A stretch of 64,000 bases of DNA from the NCBI GenBank assembly GCA_023375785.1, contig SZWC01001588.1:203210-267209 (forward strand). Reading direction: 5' to 3'. Of the stretch, positions 50,978-61,646 are shown piece by piece. The first letter of the stretch is position 1. Each line of letters opens with the position of its first letter. The notes below the pieces were generated by a model. The model was not told the DNA's origin. It worked only from the letters and a program-made list of their open reading frames with translations, and made no database searches. The translations under genes were made by a program, and so were the position numbers. This DNA is from Penium margaritaceum (Eukaryota; Streptophyta; Zygnematophyceae; Desmidiales; Peniaceae).

Positions 50978-53426
50978 GTTGCAACTGGCAGTTGCAACAC
51001 TGGCAGATGGAACACTGGCAGTTGCGAAACTGGCAGTTGCACCACTGGCAGTTGTGACACTGGTAGTTGCAACACTGGCAGTTGTAACACGTGCAGGTGC
51101 AACACTGGCACTTGCAACACCGGAATTTGCATCACTGGCAGTTACAACAGCGGCAGTTGCAACACTGGCAGTTGCAACATTGCCAGTTGCAATACTGGCA
51201 GTTTCAACACAGGCAGTTGCACTACTGGCAGTTGCAACACTGGCAGTTGCAACAATGGCAGTTGCAATACTGGCAGTTGCAACTGGCAGTTGCCACAGTG
51301 GCAGTTGCAACACTGGCAGTTGCAACATTGGCAGTTGCAACACTGGCAGTTGCAACACTGGCAGTTGCAATACTGGCAGTTGCAACATTGGAATTTGCAA
51401 CAAGTTGCAACACTTGCATTTGTATCACTGCCAGTTGCAACACTGGCCGTTGGAACACTGGCAGTTGTAACACTGACAGTTGCAACATTGGCAGTTTCAG
51501 CACTGGCAGTTGCAACTCTGGCACTTGCAAGACTGGCAGTTGCAAACCCGGAAGTTGCAACATTCGCAGTTGCAACACTGGCAGTTGCAACACTGGCGGT
51601 TGCAACACTGGCAGTTGCAAAACTGGCATTTGAAACACTGTCAGTTGCATCACTGGCTGTTGCAACTCTGGCAATTGCAACTCTGGCAGTTGCAGCACTA
51701 GCAGTTGCAACACTGGCAGTGACAACACTGGTAGTTGCAACACTGGCAGCTACAAATCTGGCAGTTGCAACACTGGCAATTGGAACCCTGGCACTTGCAA
51801 CACTGGCAGTTGCAGAATTCGCAGTTGCAAAACTGGCAGTTGCAACACTGGCAGTTGCAATACTGGCAGTTGCAACACTGGCAGTTGCAACACTGGAATT
51901 TGCATCACTGGCAGTTGCAACACTGGCAGTTGCAACACTGGCAGTTGCAACAGTGGAATTTGCAATACTGGCAGTTGCAACACTGGCAGTTGCAATACTG
52001 GCAGTTGCAACACTGGCAAATGCATAACTGGCAGTTGCAACACTCGCAGTTGCAACACTGGAAGTTGCAACGTTGGTAGTTGCAACACAGGCAGTTCCAA
52101 AACTGGCAGTTGCAACACTGGCAGTTGTAACGCTGGTAGGTGCAACATTTGTAATTGCATCACTGGACGTTGCAACACTGGGAGTTGCAAAACTGGAAGT
52201 TGCAACACTGGAAGTTGCAACACTGGCAGTTGCAACACTGGCAGTTGCAACACTGATAGTTGCAACACTGGCAGTTGCAACACTAGCAGTTGTAACACTG
52301 GCAGTTGCATCACTGGCAGATGCAACACTGGCAGTTGCGACGCTGGCAGGTGCAACATTGGCAGTTGACACACTGGCAGTTGCAATTTTGGCAGTTGCAA
52401 CACTGGCACTTGCAACACTGGCAGTTGCAACACTGGCAGTTGCCACACTGGTAGTTGCAACGTTGGCAGTTGTAACACTGGCACTTTCAACACTGGTAGT
52501 TTCAACAGTGGAATTTGCAACACTGGTAGTTGTAACACTGGCAGTTGCAACACCGGCAGCTGCAACACTGGCAGTTGCAACACTGGCAGTTGCAACACTG
52601 GCAGTTGCAACAATGGAAGTTGCAACAATCAATGTTGCAACACTGGCAGTTGCAACACTGGCAGTTGCAACATTGGCAGTTGCAAAACTGGCAGTTGCGA
52701 TACTGGCACTTGCAACACTGGCAGTTGCAACACTGGCAGTTACATCAATGGCAGTTACAACATTGGGAGTTGCAACACCAGAAGTTGCAACCTTGGCAGT
52801 TGCAACACTGGCAGCTGCAACACTGGAAGTTCCAACACTGGCAGTTGCAACGCTGGCAGGTGCAACATTGGCAGTTGCAACACTGGCAGTTGCAACATTG
52901 GTAGTTGCAGCACTGGCAGTTTCAACACTTGCTGTTGCAACACTGGCAGTGGCAACACTTGTATTTGCAACACTGGAAGTTGCAACACTGGCATTTGCAA
53001 CACTGGATGTTGCAACACAGGCTGTTGCAATACTGGAAATTGCAACAATGGTAGCTATAACACTGGCATTAGTAACACTGGAAGTTGCAGCACTGGCAGT
53101 TCCAGCACTGGCAGTTGCGACACTGGCAGTTTCAACACTGGCAGTTGCAACACTGGCAGTTGCAACACTGGTAGTTGCAACCCTGGCAGTTGCAACACTG
53201 GCAGTTGCAACACTGGCAGTTGCAACAATGATAGAGGAAACACCGGCAATTGTGACACTGGCAGTTGCAACACTGACAGTTGCAACACTGGCAGTTTCAA
53301 CGCTGGCAGTTGCAACAATGGCAGTTGCATCACTAGCAGTTGCAACACTGGCAGTTGCAACACTAGCAGTTTCAACACCGGCAGTTGCAACACTGGTTGT
53401 TTCAAAGCTGGCAGGTTGCAACTGCC
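50978..53426. repeat. 15-bp minisatellite
   Basis: About 163 head-to-tail copies of GGCAGTTGCAACACT, most with zero to two substitutions. The monomer contains the 8-bp palindrome GTTGCAAC. Because 15 is a multiple of three and the monomer lacks stops in several frames, long frames stay open on both strands: ATLAV or NTGSC or QHWQL repeats on plus; TASVA or LPVLQ repeats on minus, the longest 759 codons (51142-53421). I see no promoter, intron signals or non-repeat domain attached, so I annotate a repeat and not a gene. Confidence 0.9.
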
Positions 53427-54755
53427 AACCAACTAATTTGTAATGGTTTGAGTGGGTGTTGCTTCAGTCCACACTGGATGCAATGCATTGTTCAAGGACA
53501 AATGGTCATTGACTTCTTTAGTTGTTTTGGCACACAGGATAGGTCGTGTTCAAGTGTTTCATCGTGGTGTCTAGTTGCGTTGAGTAAATTGAGTACATTT
53601 TGTAATGGGGATTCCTCATTTACTCCTACTTGCTCATCATTGCATACCACACCAGGCCAAGCTCATCTATTGAAAATGCCACCATGATCAACAACTTTCA
53701 GCATGATGCAATACTGAGCTGAGAATACCCAAAACATCTTTGGCAACTTATTGAATGCACACATACATCCCATTTTTTAACCAATTTTGTTGTTGAAAAC
53801 CATAGAAATGGATATTGTCTTGTACCAGTGACCCGTACAGAGTCCCTAGCATGTGGTGTTGGGGTACATTGGGAATCCTGACTTGACATAGCCACCCCGC
53901 CGTTCCAGAAGGGACCCCTTTGAAGAACCAACCATGTTGTCGTGGTTTGAGTGGGTGTCTGTTCAGTCCACACTAGATGCAATGAATTGTTCAAGCACCA
54001 ATGGTCTTTGACGTCTTCTGTCGTCTTGGCATACAGGATACGTCGTGGTTCAAGTGATGCATTGTGGTGTCTAGTTACGTTGAGTAAAGTGAGTCTACCT
54101 TGTGATAGGCATTCCTCATTCATTCCCCCTTGCATATCATTGCATACCACACCAGCCCAAGCTCATCTATCGACAATGCCAACATGATCAACAACTTTCG
54201 ACGTGATGCAACGTTTAGGCCTGAAGACCCAACATATTTTTGGCAACTCGTTCCATGCACACATGCATCCCATTTGTGAGCCACTTTTGTTGTTGAAAAC
54301 CATAGCAACGGATGTTGTCTTGTTCCAGTGACGTGTATAGAGTCCCTAGCATGTGCTGCTGGGGTGCTGCTGTGCTCTTGAATGGTCATAGTCATCCCGC
54401 GGTTTCGGAAGGGATCCCTTTGAAGAACCAACCACATTGTTGTGGCTTTAGTGGGCGTCGGTTCAATCCACACTAGATGCAATGCATTGTTCAAGCACCG
54501 ATGGCCGTTGACGTCTTTCATTGTCTATGTATACAAAATACGTCGTGGTTCAAGTTCTGTATCGTGGAATTTTTTAACGTTGAGTAAAATGAGTCTATTT
54601 TGTATAAGGCGCTCCTCATTCACTCCCAGTTGCACATCACACCAGCCCAAGCTCATCTATTGACAATGCCAACATGATCAACGGCGTTTGCCATGATGTA
54701 ACACACAGTTAGACCGGAGAAACATCACATCTTACAACCTTCTTCGTGCACATTT
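53427..54755. repeat. 500-bp tandem repeat, about 2.7 copies
   Basis: Copies start at about 53427, 53926 and 54426 (AACCAAC, then GGTTTGAGTGGGTG or variant). The third is cut off near 54755. The copies are diverged but collinear. The first abuts the 15-bp minisatellite. Each of the first two boundaries lies in a minus-strand open frame of 130-150 codons sharing LHLVW, TWLVLQR, HARDS, VTGTRQ and LWFSTTK segments, of unknown significance. Confidence 0.8.
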
Positions 54756-56845
54756 GATTACGACCAAACTTCCTTTGTAATATGTAAGCAAGGTAAGGAG
54801 GTAAGTTCTGTATTGTAATGATCGTTTTTAGTCAACATGATGCTTAGGCACATCAACGCAACAACCCATGTTGGTTGTTTCATGGAAAAATAGTCAATAT
54901 CACAGGAATTAGCCACATGCAAAAGCCAAAACTATGAAAACATGGAAGCACATAGGCATATAGTTACGTATAATTACAAGTACGCTAATACTTTTATAGT
55001 ATACATATGCATTGTAATGTAGACATGAAAAACCTATGAGTATTATTTGTAGATGAAAAGCACAACTAAAGATGCAGACATCAACATGTAGTTGTATATA
55101 AATACATAATACATAATAACAATTTTCTGCATTTCAACATTATAGTCATGTTTCTACACAATGTAATGTAACCATGGTAGAAATCATATGCATATTCCCA
55201 TAATAAGCATATTAGACGTATTGAGCATATAGACACACGCATATTGTCTACGTTACATGCATATTGGCATAGTAGTAATGTATCTCTATTGTGTTATATT
55301 GACAAAATAAACATCATGAACATTTTTCCATGAATGGTAGGCACATTAACCGTGTACCAATGTTCATATACCCGTATTATATGCATATTGGCACAATATG
55401 AGCATATGTATGTATAGAATGCATCTATGAAAATTGTAGTTTATAATAATGTACACATATCAAATGAAGTACCTTCATGTCTAGTTAGATTAATCGCGGA
55501 ACAAACAAGCGTGAGAAACATCACGCCACAAAAGAAAACCACAACAGAGACAATAACTAGTAATATGCATCTGCACATGTCAAGTATGCCATACATTCGT
55601 ACCTCAGTTTCAACTTCATGACAACACATGCAGAAATTCCAAGAAATGTACAATCTTACACACAATATGATACACTATGTATTTTTTGTTTAATGAAAGA
55701 TTCATGTACAAATATTCATCATTTCTTGCCTTGTATTACCTCCTCATGAAATCCAAAATTTCTTTTGCTTACCATGAGGAAATAATTCCCTTACGTGGAA
55801 ACCAATTGTGATTTCATGCATGCATTCACATAAATATGAGTACCATAACTTAATAAACACTTTTCTATAACCAATTTTACTAATTTTCCATTCTTGTAAC
55901 GTCATTTCACACAAAGTTCTACCTAACTTATCATATCATACACCGGGACCACGGACCTTGATGTCTTGGTGGTCTGTTTACGAAACAGACCAATGTTGGA
56001 AAATCGTCCGAAAAACGCTGAACAGTTTTGCAATGATTGCAGCAAGGTCAATATGTAACCCAAAACAAGAGGCAGGTTGTACACGCAAAGCGTGCATACG
56101 GTAGCATAGTAACTAAGCAAAAGTATTCAGATTAGCATCTCTTAAGAGGCTAAATAATTGAACGCATCCCGGACCACATAATGGAAAGTTTTCCGTGAGA
56201 CTTTACCTTGTTTGTGGAAGCGAAAACTGGTTGTAAATGGACTGCTAAACTATCACCTGCATTCGTTCAAACTAATTTCTTTTGTTAGCCCATGTGTGCT
56301 CTTAAACATTGTGTATGATTTGGGCGAACTCTTCCTAAATTACCTCAAGCTATGCTGGATTTGTTCCAGCTTGTGTGGATGTAAAATCTAAAAAAACACA
56401 ACCAAATATTGAACAAATGCGCTTGACGATACAGTATTATGTATAACAATTCACCAGCATATTCAAGAAGAACCTGAAAAGGCATGTCTTCCTTTTTTAT
56501 TGATGTGGTGTTATCTGATGATGAATTTATTTGAATGAGATTAATTTGTTCTTGTACTGTGAACATGCTAGTTTCAACATTTGTGATGAACTTCACCAAA
56601 AAAAATACCTTTGACAAAATTGGATGAGTTTGGAATGTTTCATTATGTTATGAAAAACAATATGACGTGATTATATGCAGAATTTAATTTATTTAACTTC
56701 TTCTGTGAAGGTGGTTGAATTTATTTTCTTTCAAAATCATTTTGACCATGTTTGAAGCCGGGTTCACGAGTCTCAAGACGACCAGTTCCGGGAAACAGGA
56801 CAGGGTGAGGCCAAGGTTGGACCCAAACCAACGTAAATTCCTTAC
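54756..56845. other. AT-rich intergenic sequence, nothing recognised
   Basis: About 2.1 kb of AT-rich DNA with many ATATG/GCATAT-like words around 54950-55420. No frame above 120 codons shows a known motif, and I find no RNA gene. The last five bases (CTTAC, 56841-56845) are the probable left target duplication of gypsy-2. Confidence 0.6.
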
Positions 56846-57621
56846 TGTAACCAGATGCCCTGTTTTTCTGACATACTCGGGGCCTCATCCGAGTTTGAGG
56901 GGCATCTGGGCCATTTTCCGTTTTTCGGAAATTTGGCTCGCGGTCGAGCTCACCTCCGCTCGACCGCGACTATGCGGATGCCGGGATGCGAGGACGCGAG
57001 GAGCAAGCGAGCAAGTGCGAGCTCTACATGCCAAGGGCGTGTTTCGCTTGCACCTTCGCATGGTATTTTGAACACGCCACGCGAGGGTGGCTTCCCCTCC
57101 TCTCGGCGATTGGCGTACCGGTGACGCCATCCGCCGAGGGGTTGCTTCGACGGACGGCCCCGGCAACGGACGCGGTCAACTGTGGCAGTAAAACCGGTGA
57201 CTGCGACCGTGCGACGGTCGCAGTTCTCCGGTGGTGTGTACGACAAGGCGACCGCACCCACCGCCGAGAGCCATACGAGGTCAACGCGGCGGCTTGCCAA
57301 GAGAGAAGACAGACCGTCGATCTCGACAATTGACGGCCAAGCATTTCTCACACTAGGCATTAGGTGCAAGTAGAGCACCAGGTTCAGGTGCAAGCAGAGC
57401 ACTGAGTTCAGGTGCAAGTAGCTTGTCGTAGCAAGCTAGGAAAGGAGTAGGCTGAGGCCTGGGCTAGCCAGCCAGACAGTATAAATACCCTGTACCCAGT
57501 TCAATCTAATTAACCTGTATTTTTCAGCTCTGGCTTCCAAAAATCTCTAAGTCTATCTTTCCGGTGCGACTGTGCTCTCCACACACTAAAGCCTAATCTC
57601 CAGAGAGTACCCACTCTCACA
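56846..57621 (+). repeat. gypsy-2 5' LTR
   Basis: 776 bp, aligned throughout with the 3' LTR (765 bp). TATAAATA at 57480-57487. It includes three AGGTGCAAG(T/C)AG-type runs at about 57361-57422, which are the reverse complement of the satellite-like runs in gypsy-1. Confidence 0.92.
57480..57487 (+). promoter_or_regulatory. gypsy-2 5' LTR TATA box
   Basis: TATAAATA in GACAGTATAAATACCC, about 135 bp before the LTR end and identical in the 3' LTR. It is the likely start of the element transcript. Confidence 0.7.
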
Positions 57622-57623
57622 TC

Positions 57624-57636
57624 TGGTATCAAAGCC
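57624..57636 (+). other. gypsy-2 primer-binding site
   Basis: TGGTATCAAAGCC two bases after the LTR. It resembles the initiator tRNA-Met 3'-end complement with one difference. Confidence 0.8.
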
Positions 57637-57979
57637 GGAGCCACGTGTTGGGCGGAAGCAATGCCGGAGCTCAGAAAACTTTAAGGAGCGAAGGCACGGA
57701 CTACGCCGGACAACGTCGAGGCTGATCGAGAGGGAGATTGCTCGACCAAACTTCGAAGCCAACGCACGAGCCAACCTCTGGAAAAGTTTCTACATTTCCA
57801 GAGCGTTCACACGACCTACCGTGCGCGCGCGGGCGACGACGGGTGACTCCCACGCACTTCGAAGACGTCAGATTTTTGTCCCGGATTGCCGAATTGGAGC
57901 CGAAGTTTTTCTCGATTGCTGCCGAAACGCTGCCAAATTTTTTTGAACGATCTCCAATGGCTAAAAGTCATCAACAGCC

Positions 57980-58897
57980 ATAGAGCAGGCCCTGCAGCAG
58001 ATCGTAGAGCAGTTGGGAGCCCTCAAGCTGAAGAATGAGCGGCTCAATCGACAGATGACTGACCTGTGGGACGGGACTGGCGCTGGGCGGGTTGGGGCGG
58101 CCCGGTCAAGGAGTCCGCCGAGACCAAAGCCAAAGGTTCCAGAAGCGTTCAATCCCTCTGTTAAGGGTGCGAGTGTACGGACCTGGTTGTTTGCAATGAA
58201 CAGCTACTTTGGGGCTCTGGGTCGCCCTCCAAAGGACGATGCCGTGCATGTGTCATCCGCGGTGACACTGCTACGCGGAGCAGCATTGGAGTGGTGGAGG
58301 CAGCTGAATATGCTGACCACTCAAGGTGGAGGTGGGAACGCAGCTTTGCAACATGCCGTGTTGTGGCAGCCAGGCGCAGTGCAAGCTAAAGCTCGCGTGC
58401 CGACGACATGGGTTCAATTCAAGCAAGCCATCAGAGATCGATTCGATCTTGTGAATGCCTCCATGGTCGCACGCAACAAGCTTAAGCAGCTGAAGCAGAT
58501 CGGCTCAGTGCAGGAGTACACACGCCGTTTCTTGGCATTGTGCTCGAAGATTGACGACATGAGCGAGCCGGACATGGCAGACAAATACCACGTCGGCTTG
58601 AAGGCAGAAATTCAGCGCACGCTGGCACTAAGTAGCATCACGGAGTTCCAGGCGATGGTAGCCACTGCTGAGCGCGTCGACGCGCTACGCTACCATCGAG
58701 GGGGTTTCCGTGAGAAGCAGGAGAATTTTCAGAGTCGGGCGCAGCACCAACAAGCCGACCCCATGGAGATCGACGCAGTGCAAGGAGGCCAGCAGCACAG
58801 CAAGCCGCGTGGTGGGAACTGTTGGATCTGCGGGAAGCCTGGGCACCACAAGAAGGACTGCAAGAAGAAGCAAAAGGGAAACGGCAACCAGCAGTGA
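57980..58897 (+). pseudogene. gypsy-2 gag (start codon lost)
   Basis: The reading frame begins at ATA 57980, where gypsy-1 has ATG followed by the same EQALQ-I-VEQLGALKL sequence; the next in-frame candidates are non-ATG. The frame is then open for about 305 codons. Retrotransposon gag domain: VKGASVRTWLFAMNSYF, LRGAALEWWRQLN, PTTWVQFKQAIRDRF, NKLKQLKQIGSVQEYTRRF. A CCHC knuckle CWICGKPGHHKKDC follows near the C-terminus, then a Lys-rich tail, ending at TGA 58895-58897. It forms the particle and packages RNA. Pol starts in the -1 frame inside its end. Confidence 0.88.
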
Positions 58898-59526
58898 GTG
58901 GCGGGCGGCCATCTGCTGGGAAAGCTTCGTCCGCATCAGCAAACACCAGTCCCGAAAGTCCTTCGACAACTAGGGAGCTGCCAAGAGTATTGCTGCGGAG
59001 CGAAGGAAGCGGGAGCGTTCCAAGGATCCTCCTGAAAGCTGAAATTTTATCGGCTGCTTTTGCGGACGGCGAGGGGTGCGAGACTCGCCGGCAGATTAAA
59101 GCATTGCAGGATTGCGGCGCGTTGCACTCATTCTTCAGCGACGAGCTTGCAAAGAGGTTGGGGCTTGTACGGCTACCCGGGAAGGCAACTACAGCGAAGT
59201 TGGTACAAGGGGAGCTGGAGTGCGGACTGTCTCTGAAGCCTCTGAGGGTCCATCTGGGCAAGCTGTCATGCGAGGTGAACTTTCGTACATGCCCAATGCA
59301 TACCTATGACGCCATTCTGGGGCGTGAGTTGCTGCACTGGTGGAATCCTGCTGTGGATTGGGTGAGCAGCCAGGTGAAAGTGAAGAAAAGCGGAGAGCAA
59401 ATTGTTTTGCCGTTGTGGGCAGAGGAGAAGGAATCCAAAACAGGCAAGATGCCGCAGTTGAGTTACATGCAGTTGAAGCACTGTCAGCGCAAGGAGGAAC
59501 AAATGTGCCTGGTGTGGGTGCGGTAG
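58822..59526 (+). pseudogene. gypsy-2 aspartic protease
   Basis: Lies in the -1 frame relative to gag and overlaps its last 25 codons, so it depends on frameshifting at 58873-58879. IKALQDCGALHSFFSDELAK is the active-site region; D-C-G-A replaces the usual D-S/T-G-A. TYDAILGRELLHWWNP is the conserved ILG-x-x-L segment. It processes the polyprotein. The frame meets TAG at 59524-59526 but continues in the same frame. Confidence 0.8.
58873..58879 (+). promoter_or_regulatory. candidate -1 frameshift site, gag to pol
   Basis: A AAG GGA in the gag frame (end of CAA, AAG, GGA) fits X XXY YYZ and lies 15 bases before the gag TGA, inside the gag/pol overlap. The pol frame is exactly -1. Confidence 0.5.
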
Positions 59527-60504
59527 AAGGAAGCAGCTGCAGAGGTGGAAGTGCTGGCAGCGGAGACTAAGCAACAAGAGGGCGAGCAGTAGAAAGCACC
59601 TGCAACAGAGCTGTCGGAAGGTATCAAAGGAGTGTTAGATAGCTACAATGACGTGTTTCCTACTGAGCTGCCATAGGGTTTACCACGGAAGCAGGACATC
59701 GACCACAAAATCGATCTGGTTCCCGGAGCAACTCCAACGGTACGAGCTTCTTATCATATGAGCGATAATGAGGTGGGTGGGCTGAAGAAGCAGTTGGAGG
59801 AGCTGACGGAGCAAGGTTTCATCAGACCATCGATGTCACCCTACGCTACACCAGTCCTCTTTGTGAAGAAAAAGACAGGGGAGCTGCGGATGTGTGTGGA
59901 CTATCGCGCACTGAACAACGTAACGATGAAGAACCGGTACCCGCTGCCAAGGGTCGAAGAGATGTTTGACCAGCTGAGGGGACTGCAGTTCTTCAGCAAG
60001 ATTGACTTGCGCTCGGGGTACCATCAGATCCGGATTGCGGAGCAGGATGTGGAGAAGACAGTGTTCCGGACGGGGTACGGTCATTTTGAGTACCTCGTGA
60101 TGCCGTTTGGGTTGACCAACGCTCCTGCAACGTTCATGAGCCTCATGAACAGGATCTTCCACCCTCACTTGGACGAGTTTGTATTGGTGTTCCTCGACGA
60201 CATCCTCGTCTACTCCCGAACTCTGGAAGAGCATCAGCAACATCTTCGGCAGGTGTTGGAAATTCTTCGGAGAGAGAAGTTGTTTGCAAAGCTCTCCAAG
60301 TGCGAGTTTGAGAAAAGGGAGGTGGAGTTCCTTGGGCACATCATAGGCGGCAAGGGTCTCTGCATGGACCCAAAGAAGGTGGAAGCAGTGAAGCAGTGGC
60401 CGACACCAAAGTGTGTGCCTGACATCCAGGTCTTCCTGGGGTTTGTCAACTACTACCGGAAATTCATCCGGGGGTACGCAGAGGAGGGTGTGCCGCTAAC
60501 TTAG
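59527..60504 (+). pseudogene. gypsy-2 PR-RT linker and reverse transcriptase
   Basis: Same frame as the protease. The linker holds TAG at 59590-59592 and 59674-59676. RT then runs without a break: [40 protein letters not shown], motif [32 protein letters not shown], catalytic LDD in [12 protein letters not shown] near 60190, [35 protein letters not shown]. All RT motifs look intact, unlike gypsy-1. It ends at TAG 60502-60504, a position that is also TAG in gypsy-1. Confidence 0.88.
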
Positions 60505-60897
60505 TTGCTTAGGAAGGATCACCAGTGGGAATGGGACAATCAGGAGTAGAAGAGCTTTGAGGAGCTAAAGACTGTAATGTGTGACGCTCCGGTCCTGGTG
60601 TATCCAGATTCATCCAAGGAGTATGTCATGGCGACACACGCAAGTGACTATGCCATTGGGGCGGTGCTGATGCAGGATCACATGAAAGGGCCGCAGCCGA
60701 TTGTGTACGCGTCTCGCAAATTGCGAGGTGCGGAGCTGAACTACGCTATCCATGAAAAGGAGATGCTGGCGGTGATCCATGCGTTCAAGCACTGGAGGTG
60801 CTACCTCGAGTCGCGGCGATGTGTGGTCTTCACGGACCATTACGCCCTGAAGTACCTCAAGACGCAGCCGAATCTCAGTCGCCGACAACTCGCTTGA
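60505..60897 (+). pseudogene. gypsy-2 RNase H
   Basis: Same frame as RT, with one more TAG at 60547-60549. Shows MCDAPVLVYPDSSKEYVMAT, ASDYAIGAVLMQDH (His precedes ASDYA where Asp is common), LNYAIHEKEMLAVIHAFKHW, FTDHYALKYLKTQP. At about 60885 a one-base shift sends this frame into TGA; the protein continues as MEFLEGSFDYEIQYKPGKV in another frame. It degrades RNA in the RNA:DNA hybrid. Confidence 0.85.
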
Positions 60898-61645
60898 TGG
60901 AGTTTCTTGAGGGGAGTTTTGACTACGAGATCCAGTACAAGCCTGGGAAGGTGAACCCGGAAAATCCTCTATCAAGGAGGCCAGACTTGAGCCTCAATGC
61001 TATCTCAGTGCTGATGGGATCTCCAGTCATGCATAGCCTGTTCAAGCACGGCTATGGCGTGGACAGTGAGTTCACGGGTAGTACGCTGAAAGACGCCACA
61101 TGGGATGGAGTATACAGGCGAAGGGGGTAGGAGCGCAGGATTGTCGTGCCGGACTATGCGCCATTGAAGCAGTTGTTGCAGGAGGAGGCGCATGACACCC
61201 ATTACTCGGGTCACTTCAGCTTTGACAAGACGCTCAAGGCCTTGGCACGCAAGTATTGGTGGTCGTCAATGGTGACTGATTGCAAGAGGTTTGTGAGCAA
61301 GTGCGATGTATGCCAACGCATCAAGGCACGGAGGACCAAGCCACCAGGGGAGCTGCAACCATTGCTTGTACCAGAGAGGCCATGGACAGACATCTCGCTT
61401 GACTTCATTGGCGGGTTGTCTGTGACGCAGCAAGGTAGCAACACGGTGTTGTTGGTGGTGGATCGGTTTTCCAAGATGGCACATTTCATCGCATGTCCTG
61501 AGAGCATCACAGCTGCCGGGACAGCTCAACTCCTCCTCAGTCATGTCATCAAGCTGCATGGAGTGCCACAGTCGGTGGTCTCAGATCGCGATCCACGCTT
61601 CACTTCGCGATTCTGGAGAGATCTCATGGAGAAGCTGGGCACGCG
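60898..61645 (+). pseudogene. gypsy-2 integrase, zinc finger and first core half
   Basis: After the frameshift: EIQYKPGKVNPENPLSRRPD, then TAG at 61128-61130 (gypsy-1 has CAA, Gln), then VPDYAPLKQLLQEEAHDTHY with the HHCC finger (HDTHYSGH and CDVCQRIK), and the core: PWTDISLDFIGGL (first Asp), DRFSKMAHFIACPE, VSDRDPRFTSRFW (second Asp). The sequence reaches the N at 61646, where the previous 217 bp are repeated. Integrase joins the cDNA to the host genome. Confidence 0.85.
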
Positions 61646-61646
61646 N
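61646..61646. other. single-N contig join with duplicated segment
   Basis: 61429-61645 and 61647-61863 are the same integrase segment with small differences on either side of one N. It is best read as an unmerged contig overlap. Confidence 0.8.

Noticed and set aside
50978-53426. Annotating the 759-codon minus frame or the 456-codon plus frame as a pentapeptide-repeat gene
   Set aside because: Several frames on both strands are open equally, as expected from a 15-bp stop-free monomer; no independent coding evidence.
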